A DNA stretch of 64,000 bases from Pseudorhodoferax sp. Leaf265. GTDB taxonomy: Bacteria; Pseudomonadota; Gammaproteobacteria; Burkholderiales; Burkholderiaceae_C. The stretch is taken from contig NZ_LMMT01000037.1 in assembly GCF_001422365.1 (NCBI RefSeq), positions 1 through 64,000 on the forward strand, written 5' to 3'. Position numbers and translations under genes: made by a program. Of the stretch, positions 20,695 to 29,864 are shown one piece after another. The stretch's first letter is position 1, and each line of letters starts with the position of its first letter. The notes below the pieces were generated by a model. It was not told the origin of the DNA. It did not search any database and was given only the letters and a program-made list of their open reading frames with translations.

Positions 20695-21699
20695 TCAGCG
20701 CTGCTGTGCCGGGAAGCGCCGCCCCAGCCACTCCAGCAGCAGCGTGTTGACCTCGTCGGGCTTCTCCTGCTGCGTCCAGTGCCCGCAGTCGGTCACGGTG
20801 GCGCGCTCCAGGTCGGGCACGACGCGTTCCATGCCGCGTGTGGTCGCGGGTGGCAGAAAGATGTCCTGCGCGGCGCTGACCATGAGGGCGGGCACACCCA
20901 CGTGGTCGGGCGTGCCGGCCGTGTCCTCCCAGTTGCGGCGCAGGTTGCGGTACCAGTTCAAGGGGCCCGTGAAGCCGCTGCGCTCGTAGGCGCGTACGAA
21001 CACGGCCAGCTCCTCCTCGCTGAGCAGCGGCGCGCCCATGACCTTGTCGTGGCCTCTGAACAGCTCGGCCGGCAGCGCCTGCAAGTCGGGGGACACCTGT
21101 TCGAACTCGGCCAGGGTCACGCCGGGGCGGCGCATCAGGCCCCGCAGCGTGGCGTCCACATCCTCGCCCAGCAGCTGCTCGCCCACCCCGGGCTCCTGGT
21201 ACTGCACCATGTAGTGCGTGGGGCCGCGCGTGCGCCGCATGGTCTCCACGAGGTCGGTCTCGGTGCGGCGCGTGTAGGGCGTGTTCAACGAGACCACGCC
21301 CAGCACGCGGTCGGCATGGTCGCGTCCCAGCGTCCAGGCCAGCGCGCCGCCGAAGTCGTGGCCGACGACGACCGCGCGCGCGATGCCCAGCGCATCGAGC
21401 AGGCCGGTCACGTCCAGCGCGAGGTTCTGCATGCGGTAGTCCTCCACCGCGCCTTGCGCGCCGGTCTCGCCGTAGCCGCGCAGGTCGGGCGCCAGCACGC
21501 CGTAGCCGGCTGCGGCCAGCGCGGCGACCTGGTGGCGCCACGAGTAGGCCAGTTCGGGAAAGCCGTGCAGCAGCACCACGGTAGGCCGGCCCGGCGTGGC
21601 CTCGACCACGCTGGTGGCCACGGAGATGCCGTTGCTCTGCAGGCGGCGCCAGCCCGGCAGGCCCGGGGCGGTCGCGGAGGAGGGGGCGGCGGTGTTCAT
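20695..21699 (-). CDS. alpha/beta hydrolase, epoxide-hydrolase-like
   Basis: A 334-residue cytoplasmic alpha/beta hydrolase. The oxyanion motif is HGFPELAYSW, the nucleophile elbow GHDFGGALAW carries Asp rather than Ser as in epoxide hydrolases and haloalkane dehalogenases, and the general base His is in DCGHWTQQEKP near the C-terminus. The cap region has PTHYMVQYQEPG, which includes Tyr residues that could activate an epoxide. An in-frame ATG three codons upstream (21708) is an alternative start. It may form a small operon with the kinase gene 87 bases downstream. The natural substrate is unknown. Confidence 0.82.
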   Translation of the reverse strand: MNTAAPSSATAPGLPGWRRLQSNGISVATSVVEATPGRPTVVLLHGFPELAYSWRHQVAALAAAGYGVLAPDLRGYGETGAQGAVEDYRMQNLALDVTGLLDALGIARAVVVGHDFGGALAWTLGRDHADRVLGVVSLNTPYTRRTETDLVETMRRTRGPTHYMVQYQEPGVGEQLLGEDVDATLRGLMRRPGVTLAEFEQVSPDLQALPAELFRGHDKVMGAPLLSEEELAVFVRAYERSGFTGPLNWYRNLRRNWEDTAGTPDHVGVPALMVSAAQDIFLPPATTRGMERVVPDLERATVTDCGHWTQQEKPDEVNTLLLEWLGRRFPAQQR

Positions 21700-21756
21700 G
21701 CCGCGCACTCTAGCGCGGCGCCGGCGGGCGCGGTGTCGCGTGCGGGCAGTCTGCGC

Positions 21757-23391
21757 TCAGGCGCCTGCCAAGGCCGCGGACAGGGTGCCGCCGGAGCGCT
21801 CCGCATGGCGCGCAGCAGGCTGCGCGGTCTCGGCCGCCAAGAGGCGGAACACCGCCACCGCACCGACGAGCTCGCGGGCCTGGCTTTGCAGGCTGCTGGC
21901 CGCGGCGGCGCTTTCCTCGACCAGCGCGGCGTTCTGCTGGGTCGTGAGGTCCATCTGTGCCACGGCCTGGCCGATCTGGTCCACGCCCAGGCTCTGCTCC
22001 TGGCTGGCGGTGCTGATGGCGGCCATGAGCTCGCACACGCGCTGCACCGCTTCCACGATCTCCTGCATGGTGCTGCCGGCGCGGCCGACGAGGGCCGTTC
22101 CGTGCTCCACGCGGGCCGTGCTGGCCGTGATCAGCTTGCGGATCTCCTGGGCCGCTTCGGCGCTGCGCTGGGCCAGCGTGCGCACCTCGCCGGCCACCAC
22201 CGCGAAGCCGCGGCCCTGTTCGCCGGCACGGGCCGCTTCCACGGCCGCGTTGAGCGCCAAGATGTTGGTCTGGAAGGCGATGCCGTCGATCACCCCGATG
22301 ATCTCGCCGATCTGCTGTGCGCTGTCCTGGATGCCGCCCATGGTGGTCACGACATCGCCGACCACCGCGCCGCCGCGTGCGGCCACGGCGGAGGCGGCCC
22401 CAGCCAGTTCGCCCGCCTGGCGGGCGTTCTCGGCGTTGTGGCGAACGGTGGTGCCCAGCTGCTCCATCGCGGCGGCGGTCTGCTGCAGGGCGGAGGCCTG
22501 CTCTTCGGTGCGCTGGCTGAGGTCGTTGTTGCCCAGGGCGATCTGGGTGCTGGCGGCAGACACGCTTTCGGCGTTGCCGCGCACCGTCTGCACGGTGTCG
22601 ACCAGGCCCTGCTGCATGCGTTGCAGCGCGGCCAGCAGGCGGCCGGTCTCGTCGGTCGAGGTGGCGGCGACGGGCGTGCCGAGGTCGCCGGCGGCGATGC
22701 GGTCGGCCGCCCGCACTGCGGCGTCCAGCGGCCGCGTGATGCCCCGTGTGATCCACCAGCCTGCCACGATCGCCGCGGCCATGGCCAGCAGGCACAGCGC
22801 AACAAGCTGGCCGCGCTGGCGGCCGTAGTCCACGGCGGCCTGCAGCTCCAGGTCGCGGGTGCGTTGTTCGGTGTAGTCCGCGTAGGCTTTGGTGGCGCGC
22901 ACCAGGGCGGCCAGCAGCGGGCGGCATTCGGCGTTCATGCGCGCGATGGCCTGCTCGCGCTGGTGGTTCAGCGCCAGATCGGCGATGGCCAGTGCCACGG
23001 GGCCATAGCGCTGCTCGACCTGGCCGATGTCGGCCGCGAGCCGGCGTGCCTGCTCTGGGGCCGTGGTGTCGGCCGCCAGCATGCGGCCCAGCTGCGCGAG
23101 CTGCTCCTGCACCTGCTGGTGTGCGGCAGTCACGGCAGCCTTCTCGGCGGCGAGGTCGGCGTCCTGGGTGACGAGCACGAGGTTGCGCGCGGCGATGGCG
23201 CGGTCGTCCACGGCGGCACGCACGTGGGCGGCCACGGTGGCGCGGGCGTTCAGGCCCTGGGTGTAGTGCAGGAAGCGGTGGTTGGCGGCCGCCAGCTCCA
23301 GCAGTGCCAGGCCGGCGACGGCCAGCACCAGGGCGGTCAGGCCGCCGAACGCCAGGGCCAGCCGGGCGCGAATGCTCAAGTTGCTCAACAT
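21757..23391 (-). CDS. methyl-accepting chemotaxis protein
   Basis: A 544-residue chemoreceptor starting at [15 protein letters not shown]. Membrane helices lie at about residues 10-31 and 192-211 ([15 protein letters not shown]). The periplasmic part is a four-helix-bundle type with [18 protein letters not shown] domain follows, then the signalling tip [23 protein letters not shown]. The C-terminus (SAALAGA) lacks a docking pentapeptide. The annotation ignores a 69-codon upstream extension because the 23391 ATG has AGGACGAGGAC before it and starts the membrane helix. It is divergent from the TRAP transporter operon and shares the intergenic region with the ATCGAT boxes. Confidence 0.92.
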   Translation of the reverse strand: MLSNLSIRARLALAFGGLTALVLAVAGLALLELAAANHRFLHYTQGLNARATVAAHVRAAVDDRAIAARNLVLVTQDADLAAEKAAVTAAHQQVQEQLAQLGRMLAADTTAPEQARRLAADIGQVEQRYGPVALAIADLALNHQREQAIARMNAECRPLLAALVRATKAYADYTEQRTRDLELQAAVDYGRQRGQLVALCLLAMAAAIVAGWWITRGITRPLDAAVRAADRIAAGDLGTPVAATSTDETGRLLAALQRMQQGLVDTVQTVRGNAESVSAASTQIALGNNDLSQRTEEQASALQQTAAAMEQLGTTVRHNAENARQAGELAGAASAVAARGGAVVGDVVTTMGGIQDSAQQIGEIIGVIDGIAFQTNILALNAAVEAARAGEQGRGFAVVAGEVRTLAQRSAEAAQEIRKLITASTARVEHGTALVGRAGSTMQEIVEAVQRVCELMAAISTASQEQSLGVDQIGQAVAQMDLTTQQNAALVEESAAAASSLQSQARELVGAVAVFRLLAAETAQPAARHAERSGGTLSAALAGA

Positions 23392-23532
23392 CGTCCTCGT
23401 CCTGTTGTGTCTGGAGTCCGGTCTGCGCCGGGGTGGCGGAACTGTAGGAGCAGAGCAGGCAGCAAATGTCGCGCAACTGTGACTTGGCGCTCGTGGTGCA
23501 CCACGGGTAAACCCGAGGCTTCGTCTGTCTTG

Positions 23533-23570
23533 TGTATCGATATAGTAAATCGATTCAGTAAATCGATACA
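23533..23570. promoter_or_regulatory. three ATCGAT-centred operator boxes at 13-bp spacing
   Basis: TGTATCGATATA, TAAATCGATTCA and TAAATCGATACA follow each other, separated by a single G. Their centres (23538/39, 23551/52, 23564/65) are exactly 13 bp apart. The whole block also has ends TGTATCGAT and ATCGATACA in inverted orientation. Palindromes with central CG are typical of LacI-family operators, and a LacI-family gene is 3.1 kb downstream (inference of target). The block lies 22 bases before the TRAP binding-protein ATG. Confidence 0.6.
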
Positions 23571-23591
23571 CCAACACCTCAGGAGACCGCC

Positions 23592-24611
23592 ATGCCATCC
23601 CGCCGAAGCTTCTTGCAGACCGCCGCCTTGTCTTCCGTCGCCGCCGCGCCCTGGGTGGCGCGGGCCCAGGCGCCGATCGCGCTGCGCTTTTCCTCGTCCA
23701 TGCTGGCCGACGACAACGCCGCGCATTACGTCTGGTACCGCAGCTTCGAGACGGCGCTGAAGGCCGGCACCGGCGAGCGCTTCAAGATCGACTACTTCCC
23801 GAACAACCAGCTCGGCAAGGAGGCCGACGTGGTGCAGCAGGTCAAGGTCGGCTCCATCGACATGGTGGTCACGGGCTCGTCGATCTTCGCCACGGTGGCG
23901 CCCGAGATCGGCATGCTGGACCTGGGCTACCTGTTCGACAGCTACGCCCACGCAGGCAAGGCGCTGGACGGCAGCGTCGGCAAGCAGCTGGACGAGATCC
24001 TCAACAAGCGCTCGGGCTGCTCGGTGCTGACCTGGGCCTCGCACTTCGGCGCGCGCAGCGTCTACACCAAGGCCCCCGTCAAGTCGCTGGCCGAGATCAA
24101 GGGCGTCAAGCTGCGCGTGCTGCCCACGCCGGCCTTCATCGAGACCTTCAAGGCCATGGGCGCCATCCCCACGCCCATCCCGTTCGGCGAGCTCTACATG
24201 GCGGCCCAGACCGGCGTGGTCGACGGCTTCGAGCACGACGCCGCCACCGTGCTGGCCAGCAAGCTCAACGAAGTCACCAAGTCCTGCTGGCTGACCGAGC
24301 ATCTGTTCAGCCCCATGGTGGTGGTGATCGGCAAGCGCGGCCTGGGCAAGATCCCGGCCGAGCTCAAGCCCGCCTTCATGAAGGCCGTGGCCGATGCCAC
24401 CGCGCAGCAGCGCACCATCGCCAGCCAGAAGAGCACGGCGGCGGTGGAGGAACTCAAGGCCAAGGGCATGACCTTCTTCCCGATGGCCGCCAACGAGCGC
24501 GCCACGGTGCGGGCCGAGATGCAGAAGTCGCTGTGGTCGGGCTTCGCCAAGCAGTACCCGGTGACCGAGCCGCTGTTCAAGGCGATCGATGCCGCAAGGG
24601 GGCAGGCGTGA
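23592..24611 (+). CDS. TRAP transporter substrate-binding protein (DctP family)
   Basis: A 339-residue periplasmic receptor for organic acids. The N-terminus is a twin-arginine-like signal ([18 protein letters not shown]) with cleavage after ARAQA. Family features are [20 protein letters not shown], the ligand Arg region [20 protein letters not shown] and the [17 protein letters not shown] motif that holds carboxylate ligands. It is the first gene of the operon and overlaps the fused permease start by two bases. Confidence 0.92.
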   Translation: MPSRRSFLQTAALSSVAAAPWVARAQAPIALRFSSSMLADDNAAHYVWYRSFETALKAGTGERFKIDYFPNNQLGKEADVVQQVKVGSIDMVVTGSSIFATVAPEIGMLDLGYLFDSYAHAGKALDGSVGKQLDEILNKRSGCSVLTWASHFGARSVYTKAPVKSLAEIKGVKLRVLPTPAFIETFKAMGAIPTPIPFGELYMAAQTGVVDGFEHDAATVLASKLNEVTKSCWLTEHLFSPMVVVIGKRGLGKIPAELKPAFMKAVADATAQQRTIASQKSTAAVEELKAKGMTFFPMAANERATVRAEMQKSLWSGFAKQYPVTEPLFKAIDAARGQA

Positions 24612-26485
24612 GCGCAGCAGTTGGCACAGCACCCATGCTGGGTTTCCGCTCCGACACCACGGCCGGCAACTGGCTCGGCCGCCTCACGCGCGCGACCGAG
24701 GCCCTGTCGGGCATCGTGCTCGCGGTCGACGTGGTCGTGGTGTTCCTGTCGGTCGTCTTCCGCTATTTCCTGCACGACCCGGTGGACTGGGCCGAAGAGA
24801 TCGCGCGCGCACTCATGATCGTGCTGGTGTTCTTCGGCGCGGCCACGGTGCTGGCACGCAGCCAGCACGTGGGCGTGGACCTGTTCCGCGACATGCTGCC
24901 CAGCGCCTGGCGGCCCGCGATGATCCAGGTCGTGCACTGGATCATCGCCGGCGTGTCGGCCAGTCTGTGCCTGTCCTCGGTGCTGCTGCTGGTGGACACC
25001 TGGGAGCAGACCACCTCGATCGGCCTGCCGCAATGGCTCTACGTGTTCCCGGTGGTGTTCGGCAGCGCGTTCATGACGCTGTTCGGCATCGCCAACGCCT
25101 GCAACGGGCCGGGCCGGCTGGTGCGCGCCACGCTCATCGGCTGTGTCGTGGCCACGCTCGTGGTCTACGGCTGGAACCTCGTGTTGCCCAGCCACGCCAT
25201 TCCGCACGGGCTGCTGCTGGCCGTGGGCTTCGTCGGCGGCCTGGTGCTGGGCGTGCCGATCGGCTTCGCGCTGGCCTTCGCGGCGCTGCTGTACTTCCTG
25301 TCCGATCCCAGCCTGCCGATGCTGGTGTACTCGCAGCAGGTCATGGCCGGGGCCGACCACTTCGTGCTGCTGGCGATCCCGTTCTTCGTGCTGGCCGGCC
25401 TGCTGATGGAGGCCAACGGCATGTCGGCCCGGCTCATCGAGCTCTTGCTGCGCATGTTCGGCCGCGTGCGCGGCGGCCTGGGCATCATCTCCATCCTGGC
25501 CACGGCTTTCTTTTCGGGCGTGTCGGGATCCAAGCTGGCCGACATCGCGGCCGTGGGCGGCATCGTGATGCCGGCCGTGCGCCGCACCAAGCAGGACCCG
25601 AACGAGGCCGCGGGCCTCTTGGCCTGCACGGCCGTGATGGCCGAGACCATCCCGCCGTGCATCAACATGATCATCATGGGCTTCGTCGCGAACATTTCGA
25701 TCGCGGGGCTGTTCATGGCCGGGCTGGTCCCGGCCGCGGTGCTGGCGCTGTCGCTGGCCGTGATTGCGGTGATCGTGGGCAAGAAGATCAACCCCGACGA
25801 CGCCTTCGACAAGCGCACCGCGTTGCTGCCGCTGATCGGCGGCGCGCTGGTGGCGCTGCTCATGGTCGGCATGATCGGCAAGGGCGTGACCTCGGGCGTG
25901 GCCACCTCGACCGAGGTCTCGGCCTTCGCGGTGGTCTACGCGCTGGTGGTCGGCGGCCTGGCCTTCCGCGAGCTGAGCATGGCCTCGGTGGCGCGGCTGT
26001 TCGTGCGCTCGGCGTCGATGGCGGGCAGCATTTTGTTCATCGTGGCGGCGGCCTCCAGCGTGTCGTTCGCGCTGACCATCGAGCAGATCCCGCAGATGGT
26101 CTCAGGCTGGATGATCGCGTTCGCGCAGGACTACGGCAGCACCATGTTCCTGCTGCTGGCCGTGGGCATCATGATCGTGTTCGGCGCCGTGCTGGAAGGC
26201 GCGCCCGCGCTCATCATCTTCGGCCCGCTGCTGGCCCCCATCGCGCAGCAGCTGGGCATCGACCTGCTGCACTTCGGCACGGTCATGGTCATCGCCATGG
26301 GCCTGGGCCTGTTCGCACCGCCGATCGGCCTCGGCCTGTTCGCCACCTGCGCGATCACGGGCACCACGGTGCGCGATGTGGCCCGCCCTATGATGAAGTA
26401 CCTGGCAGTGCTGCTGGCCACGCTCATCGTGCTGGTGCTCGTGCCCGCGTTCTCGCTGTGGCTGCCGAACCGGCTCGGCCTGTGA
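24608..26485 (+). CDS. TRAP transporter fused small/large permease (DctQM)
   Basis: A 625-residue inner-membrane protein joining the 4-helix small subunit (about residues 25-190, with PVDWAEEIARALMI) to the 12-helix large subunit (from about residue 195). The large part shows GADHFVLLAIPFFVLAGLLME, GVSGSKLADIAAVGGIVMP and GLFAPPIGLGLF, the Na+-coupled transporter core. The GTG start at 24608 overlaps the dctP-like stop (GTGA), giving translational coupling. An ATG nine codons later is the alternative. It imports an organic acid bound by the preceding protein. Confidence 0.9.
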   Translation: MSAAVGTAPMLGFRSDTTAGNWLGRLTRATEALSGIVLAVDVVVVFLSVVFRYFLHDPVDWAEEIARALMIVLVFFGAATVLARSQHVGVDLFRDMLPSAWRPAMIQVVHWIIAGVSASLCLSSVLLLVDTWEQTTSIGLPQWLYVFPVVFGSAFMTLFGIANACNGPGRLVRATLIGCVVATLVVYGWNLVLPSHAIPHGLLLAVGFVGGLVLGVPIGFALAFAALLYFLSDPSLPMLVYSQQVMAGADHFVLLAIPFFVLAGLLMEANGMSARLIELLLRMFGRVRGGLGIISILATAFFSGVSGSKLADIAAVGGIVMPAVRRTKQDPNEAAGLLACTAVMAETIPPCINMIIMGFVANISIAGLFMAGLVPAAVLALSLAVIAVIVGKKINPDDAFDKRTALLPLIGGALVALLMVGMIGKGVTSGVATSTEVSAFAVVYALVVGGLAFRELSMASVARLFVRSASMAGSILFIVAAASSVSFALTIEQIPQMVSGWMIAFAQDYGSTMFLLLAVGIMIVFGAVLEGAPALIIFGPLLAPIAQQLGIDLLHFGTVMVIAMGLGLFAPPIGLGLFATCAITGTTVRDVARPMMKYLAVLLATLIVLVLVPAFSLWLPNRLGL

Positions 26486-26689
26486 AATGAAACCACCCCG
26501 TTTGGACTTCTCACTGCGTGTAGAAGTCCCATCCCCCTCCAGGGGCGCACCCAGCGGTCCGGCAGAGCCGGCCCCGCGGGTGCACTTGCATGGCCTGCTC
26601 CGCGGCCTTCTGAACCGCTGCTTGCGAGCCGGTTTCGTGCCCTGCGACTGCGCGCTGGCCCCTTGAACAACTGAACAGCTTCTTCCCAC

Positions 26690-27733
26690 GTGACCACCAT
26701 CCAGGACGTCGCCCGCCATGCCGAGGTGTCGGCCAGCACGGTCTCCAACGTGCTGAACGGCCGGGCCGACCGCATGCGGCCCGAGACGCGCGAACGCGTG
26801 CAGGCCGCCATCGCGGCCCTGCAGTTCCGCCCCAGCAAGCTGGCCCAGCAGCTCAAGACCGGGCAGACGCCGCTGCTCGGCCTGCTCGTGCCTTCGATGG
26901 CCAACCCCATGTACGGCTTCATCGCGCGCGAGGTCGAGACCTGCGCGCAAGAGCGCTTCGGCCTGCGGCTGCTGATCGGCAGCACCTACCGCGACGCGGC
27001 CAAGGAAGCCGCTTTCTTCGAGGACATGCTGGCCCATGGCGTGCGCCGCGTGATCGTGATCTCCTCGCTGGCCGAGGAGCGGCACCTGGAGTCGGCCGTG
27101 GAGCGCGGCATGGCCGTCATGAGCTACGACCGGCGCGCCACGCCGGGCCAGCCCTCGGCCGTGGGCCACGTGACGCCCGACAACTTCGAGGCCGGCCGCC
27201 TGGCCACCGCCCACCTGGTCGCGCACGGCCACCGCCGGCTGGCTTTCGTCACGGTGGCCGGCATGACCATGAGCCGGCGCGACAAGATGGCGGGCTTCCA
27301 TGCCGCCGCCGCGGCCGCAGGGCTGGCCGACAGCGCCAGGGTGCTGGACGGGGGGCCGCTGGACGAGTACGGCGACTCGGTGATCGCCGAGGTCGGCCGC
27401 GCCATGGGCCTGCAACTGGCGGCCGACCCCGGGCGGCCGACCGGCCTGGTCGCGCTGAACGACCTCATGGCGCTGGGCCTCATGGCCGGGCTGCGCGAGG
27501 GCGGGGTGGATGTGCCCGGCCAGGTCTCGGTCGTGGGCATCGACGGCCTGTTCCTGGCCGCGCTGTCCAACCCCGGCCTGACCCATGTGCAACTGCCCAT
27601 CCGCGAGATGGCGCAGGCCATGGTCGAGGCCATCGCGGGCGAGGGCGCGCCGCCGCCCGAACAGATCTTCCACCAGGTGCGGCTCGTCGAGCGCGCCTCC
27701 GTGGCCGCACCGCCCGGTGCGCCGACACGATGA
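26690..27733 (+). CDS. LacI-family transcriptional regulator
   Basis: A 347-residue repressor or activator. The N-terminal helix-turn-helix TIQDVARHAEVSASTVSNVL is followed by the hinge region RPSKLAQQLKTGQT. The periplasmic-binding-protein-like effector domain starts at LLGLLVPSMANPMYG and includes VVGIDGLFLAALSNPGLT. Translation appears to begin at a GTG. It follows the TRAP genes by 204 bases and precedes the dehydrogenase by 13, so it is likely to control this catabolic region, perhaps through the boxes at 23533-23570 (inference). Confidence 0.9.
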   Translation: MTTIQDVARHAEVSASTVSNVLNGRADRMRPETRERVQAAIAALQFRPSKLAQQLKTGQTPLLGLLVPSMANPMYGFIAREVETCAQERFGLRLLIGSTYRDAAKEAAFFEDMLAHGVRRVIVISSLAEERHLESAVERGMAVMSYDRRATPGQPSAVGHVTPDNFEAGRLATAHLVAHGHRRLAFVTVAGMTMSRRDKMAGFHAAAAAAGLADSARVLDGGPLDEYGDSVIAEVGRAMGLQLAADPGRPTGLVALNDLMALGLMAGLREGGVDVPGQVSVVGIDGLFLAALSNPGLTHVQLPIREMAQAMVEAIAGEGAPPPEQIFHQVRLVERASVAAPPGAPTR

Positions 27734-27746
27734 GAACAAGGCAGAC

Positions 27747-28757
27747 ATGACGACGGTTTTCGTGAGCCATCCGCAGGACAAGTTCGACCACTACTTCGGC
27801 CAGCGCGCGCTTGCACAGCTGCGCAGCGTGGCGCAGGTGCGCTGCAACCCCGAGCCGCGCGAACTCACGCTGCCCGAGCTCGTGGACGCGCTCGACGGCT
27901 GCGACGCGCTGATCGCCTACCGTGGCACGGCGGGCCCCGAGGCGCTGTTCGCAGCGCGGCCGCAGCTGGCCGCCTTCGTGCGCTGCGCGATCGACATCCG
28001 CACCGTGGACGTGCCGGCCGCCAGCCGCCACGGCGTGCTGGTCACCCAGGCCAGCGCCGGCTTCATCGCCTCGGTGTCGGAATGGATCGTCGGCGCCATG
28101 GTCGACCTGGGCCGCGGCACCAGCCGCTACACCGCGGCCTACCACGCGGGCCAGGTGCCGGCGCCGGTCATGGGCCGGCAGCTGCGCGGCAGCACGCTGG
28201 GCGTGGTGGGTTATGGCCAGATCGCGCGCTACCTGTGCGAGCTGGCGTTGGCGCTGGGCATGCAGGTGCGCGTGGCCGCGCCGGAAGCCGTGCCTGCCGA
28301 GGGCGCGCTGCGCCAGGCGCCGCTGCCCGCGCTGCTGGCCGAGAGCGACTTCGTGGTCTGCCTGGCACCGGCCAAGCCCGAGACGCACCACCTGTTCGAC
28401 GCGGCCGCCTTTGCCGCGATGCGGCCCGGCGCCTTCTTCGTGAACGCCGCGCGCGGCGAGCTCGTGGACGAGGCTGCGCTGCGGGCCGCGCTGGACAGCG
28501 GCCACCTGGGCGGTGCCGCGCTCGACGTGGGCATGGCGCCCGACCAGATGCCCAGCCCCGCGCTGGCCCGCCATCCGCGCGTGGTGGCCGCGCCGCACAT
28601 CGGCGGGCTCACGCCGCCGGCCATCGAGCACCAGGCGCTGGAAACCGTCGCGCAGATCGGCGCACTGCTGCGCGGCGAGATGCCGCCCGGTGCCGTCAAC
28701 GCGGGCGATGCCACGCGTGTACGGCGCTGGCCCGCGTTCGCCGCCGCCACGGCCTGA
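27747..28757 (+). CDS. D-2-hydroxyacid dehydrogenase family protein
   Basis: A 336-residue NAD(P)-dependent dehydrogenase of the D-2-hydroxyacid family. The Rossmann loop is LGVVGYGQIARYL. The catalytic Arg is in NAARGELVDEAAL and the catalytic His in APHIGGLTPPA. The usual Glu position in the LDVxxxE segment reads LDVGMAPDQMP, so an Asp may replace it. The ATG at 27747 was chosen because it follows the regulator stop and starts the domain. It is part of the regulator-dehydrogenase-hydrolase-ligase run. The substrate is unknown, probably an oxo or hydroxy acid from the imported compound. Confidence 0.85.
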   Translation: MTTVFVSHPQDKFDHYFGQRALAQLRSVAQVRCNPEPRELTLPELVDALDGCDALIAYRGTAGPEALFAARPQLAAFVRCAIDIRTVDVPAASRHGVLVTQASAGFIASVSEWIVGAMVDLGRGTSRYTAAYHAGQVPAPVMGRQLRGSTLGVVGYGQIARYLCELALALGMQVRVAAPEAVPAEGALRQAPLPALLAESDFVVCLAPAKPETHHLFDAAAFAAMRPGAFFVNAARGELVDEAALRAALDSGHLGGAALDVGMAPDQMPSPALARHPRVVAAPHIGGLTPPAIEHQALETVAQIGALLRGEMPPGAVNAGDATRVRRWPAFAAATA

Positions 28758-28773
28758 CTCCCCTGGAACTTCC

Positions 28774-29586
28774 ATGACCACTGCCACTTTCGACGGCGCG
28801 TGCGACTGCCACGTGCACATCTACGAGCCCGGCTACGCGCTGGCGCCCACCGCCACCTTCACGCCGCCCGATGCGCCGCTCTCGGCCTACCGCGCCGTGC
28901 AGCAGGCCCTGGGCCTGCGCCGCGCGGTGGTCGTGCAGCCCACGGGCTATGGTTTCGACAACGCCTGCACGCTGGCGGCCGTGGCGGGGCTGGGCGCCGA
29001 CGGGCGGGCCGTGGTGGTGGTGCCGCCCGACGTGTCCGACGCCGAACTCGAACGCCTGCATGCGGCCGGCGCGCGCGGCATCCGCTTCATGATGCTCGCC
29101 GGTGGCCTGCTGACCTGGGACGCGCTGGAAACCCTGGCCGCGCGGGTCGAGCCGCTGGGCTGGCACATCGACCTGCAGTTCGACGGCCGCGACATGCCGC
29201 AGCATGTGGAGCGGCTGCGGCGACTGCCAGGCAAGCTCGTGATCGACCACATCGGCAAGTTCCTGGGACCGACCACGCCGGACGACGCGGCCTTCGGCGC
29301 GCTGCGCCGTGTGCTCGACGCCGGCCGCTGCTGGGTCAAGCTGGCTGCGCCCTATGAAACCTCGCGCAGCGGCCCGCCGGCCTATGCCGACGTGGCGCCG
29401 CTCGCGCGTGCGTTGGCCGAGCACCATGCCGAACGCTGCATCTGGGCCAGCAACTGGCCGCACCCCAACGTGCAGCCCCAGCCCGACAACCGGGCGCTGC
29501 TCGACTGGGCACTGGCGTGCATCGGCGACACGCAGCGCGCCCAGCGCATCCTCGTGGACAACCCGGCCGCGCTGTACGGGTTCTGA
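28774..29586 (+). CDS. TIM-barrel amidohydrolase_2 family hydrolase (LigI-like)
   Basis: A 270-residue metal-dependent hydrolase fold similar to 2-pyrone-4,6-dicarboxylate lactonase and related lactonases. The first metal-binding motif is CDCHVHIYEP, the strand-6 His is in LVIDHIGKFLG, and the C-terminal motif is CIWASNWPHPNV. In many relatives the residue before WPHP is a catalytic Asp, here Asn. The ATG at 28774 is 16 bases after the dehydrogenase stop; the longer frame was rejected as overlap. A lactone or other ring-opening step is the likely role (inference). Confidence 0.8.
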   Translation: MTTATFDGACDCHVHIYEPGYALAPTATFTPPDAPLSAYRAVQQALGLRRAVVVQPTGYGFDNACTLAAVAGLGADGRAVVVVPPDVSDAELERLHAAGARGIRFMMLAGGLLTWDALETLAARVEPLGWHIDLQFDGRDMPQHVERLRRLPGKLVIDHIGKFLGPTTPDDAAFGALRRVLDAGRCWVKLAAPYETSRSGPPAYADVAPLARALAEHHAERCIWASNWPHPNVQPQPDNRALLDWALACIGDTQRAQRILVDNPAALYGF

Positions 29587-29864
29587 GCGGACCGGCGCAC
29601 AAGGCCGCAGGCCGGCCACTGCGTGCGCCTGTGTCCCCGCGCGGCGTCTGTGCGCGCATTCATCCATCGCAGGCGCCGCCAAGTCTTGCGCCCAGGCGCT
29701 GCGCTGATCGGCGGTCCGTCCGGGCAGACCCGCAGTGCCACAGCGAGTTGACGCAAGAGCCGGTGCAACCCCGCCGGTAGCCTTCCGCCATCGCCACGAG
29801 GGCACGGTGGCCGGTTGCAGGCGGCCGGCCGCTGGGCCGCCGGACCTGCTATCCAACGAAGGAC

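Noticed and set aside
26504-26529. Hairpin GGACTTCT/AGAAGTCC after the TRAP permease as a terminator
   Set aside because: The 8-bp stem has a 10-base loop and no T run; it may be an mRNA end but is not strong enough to list.
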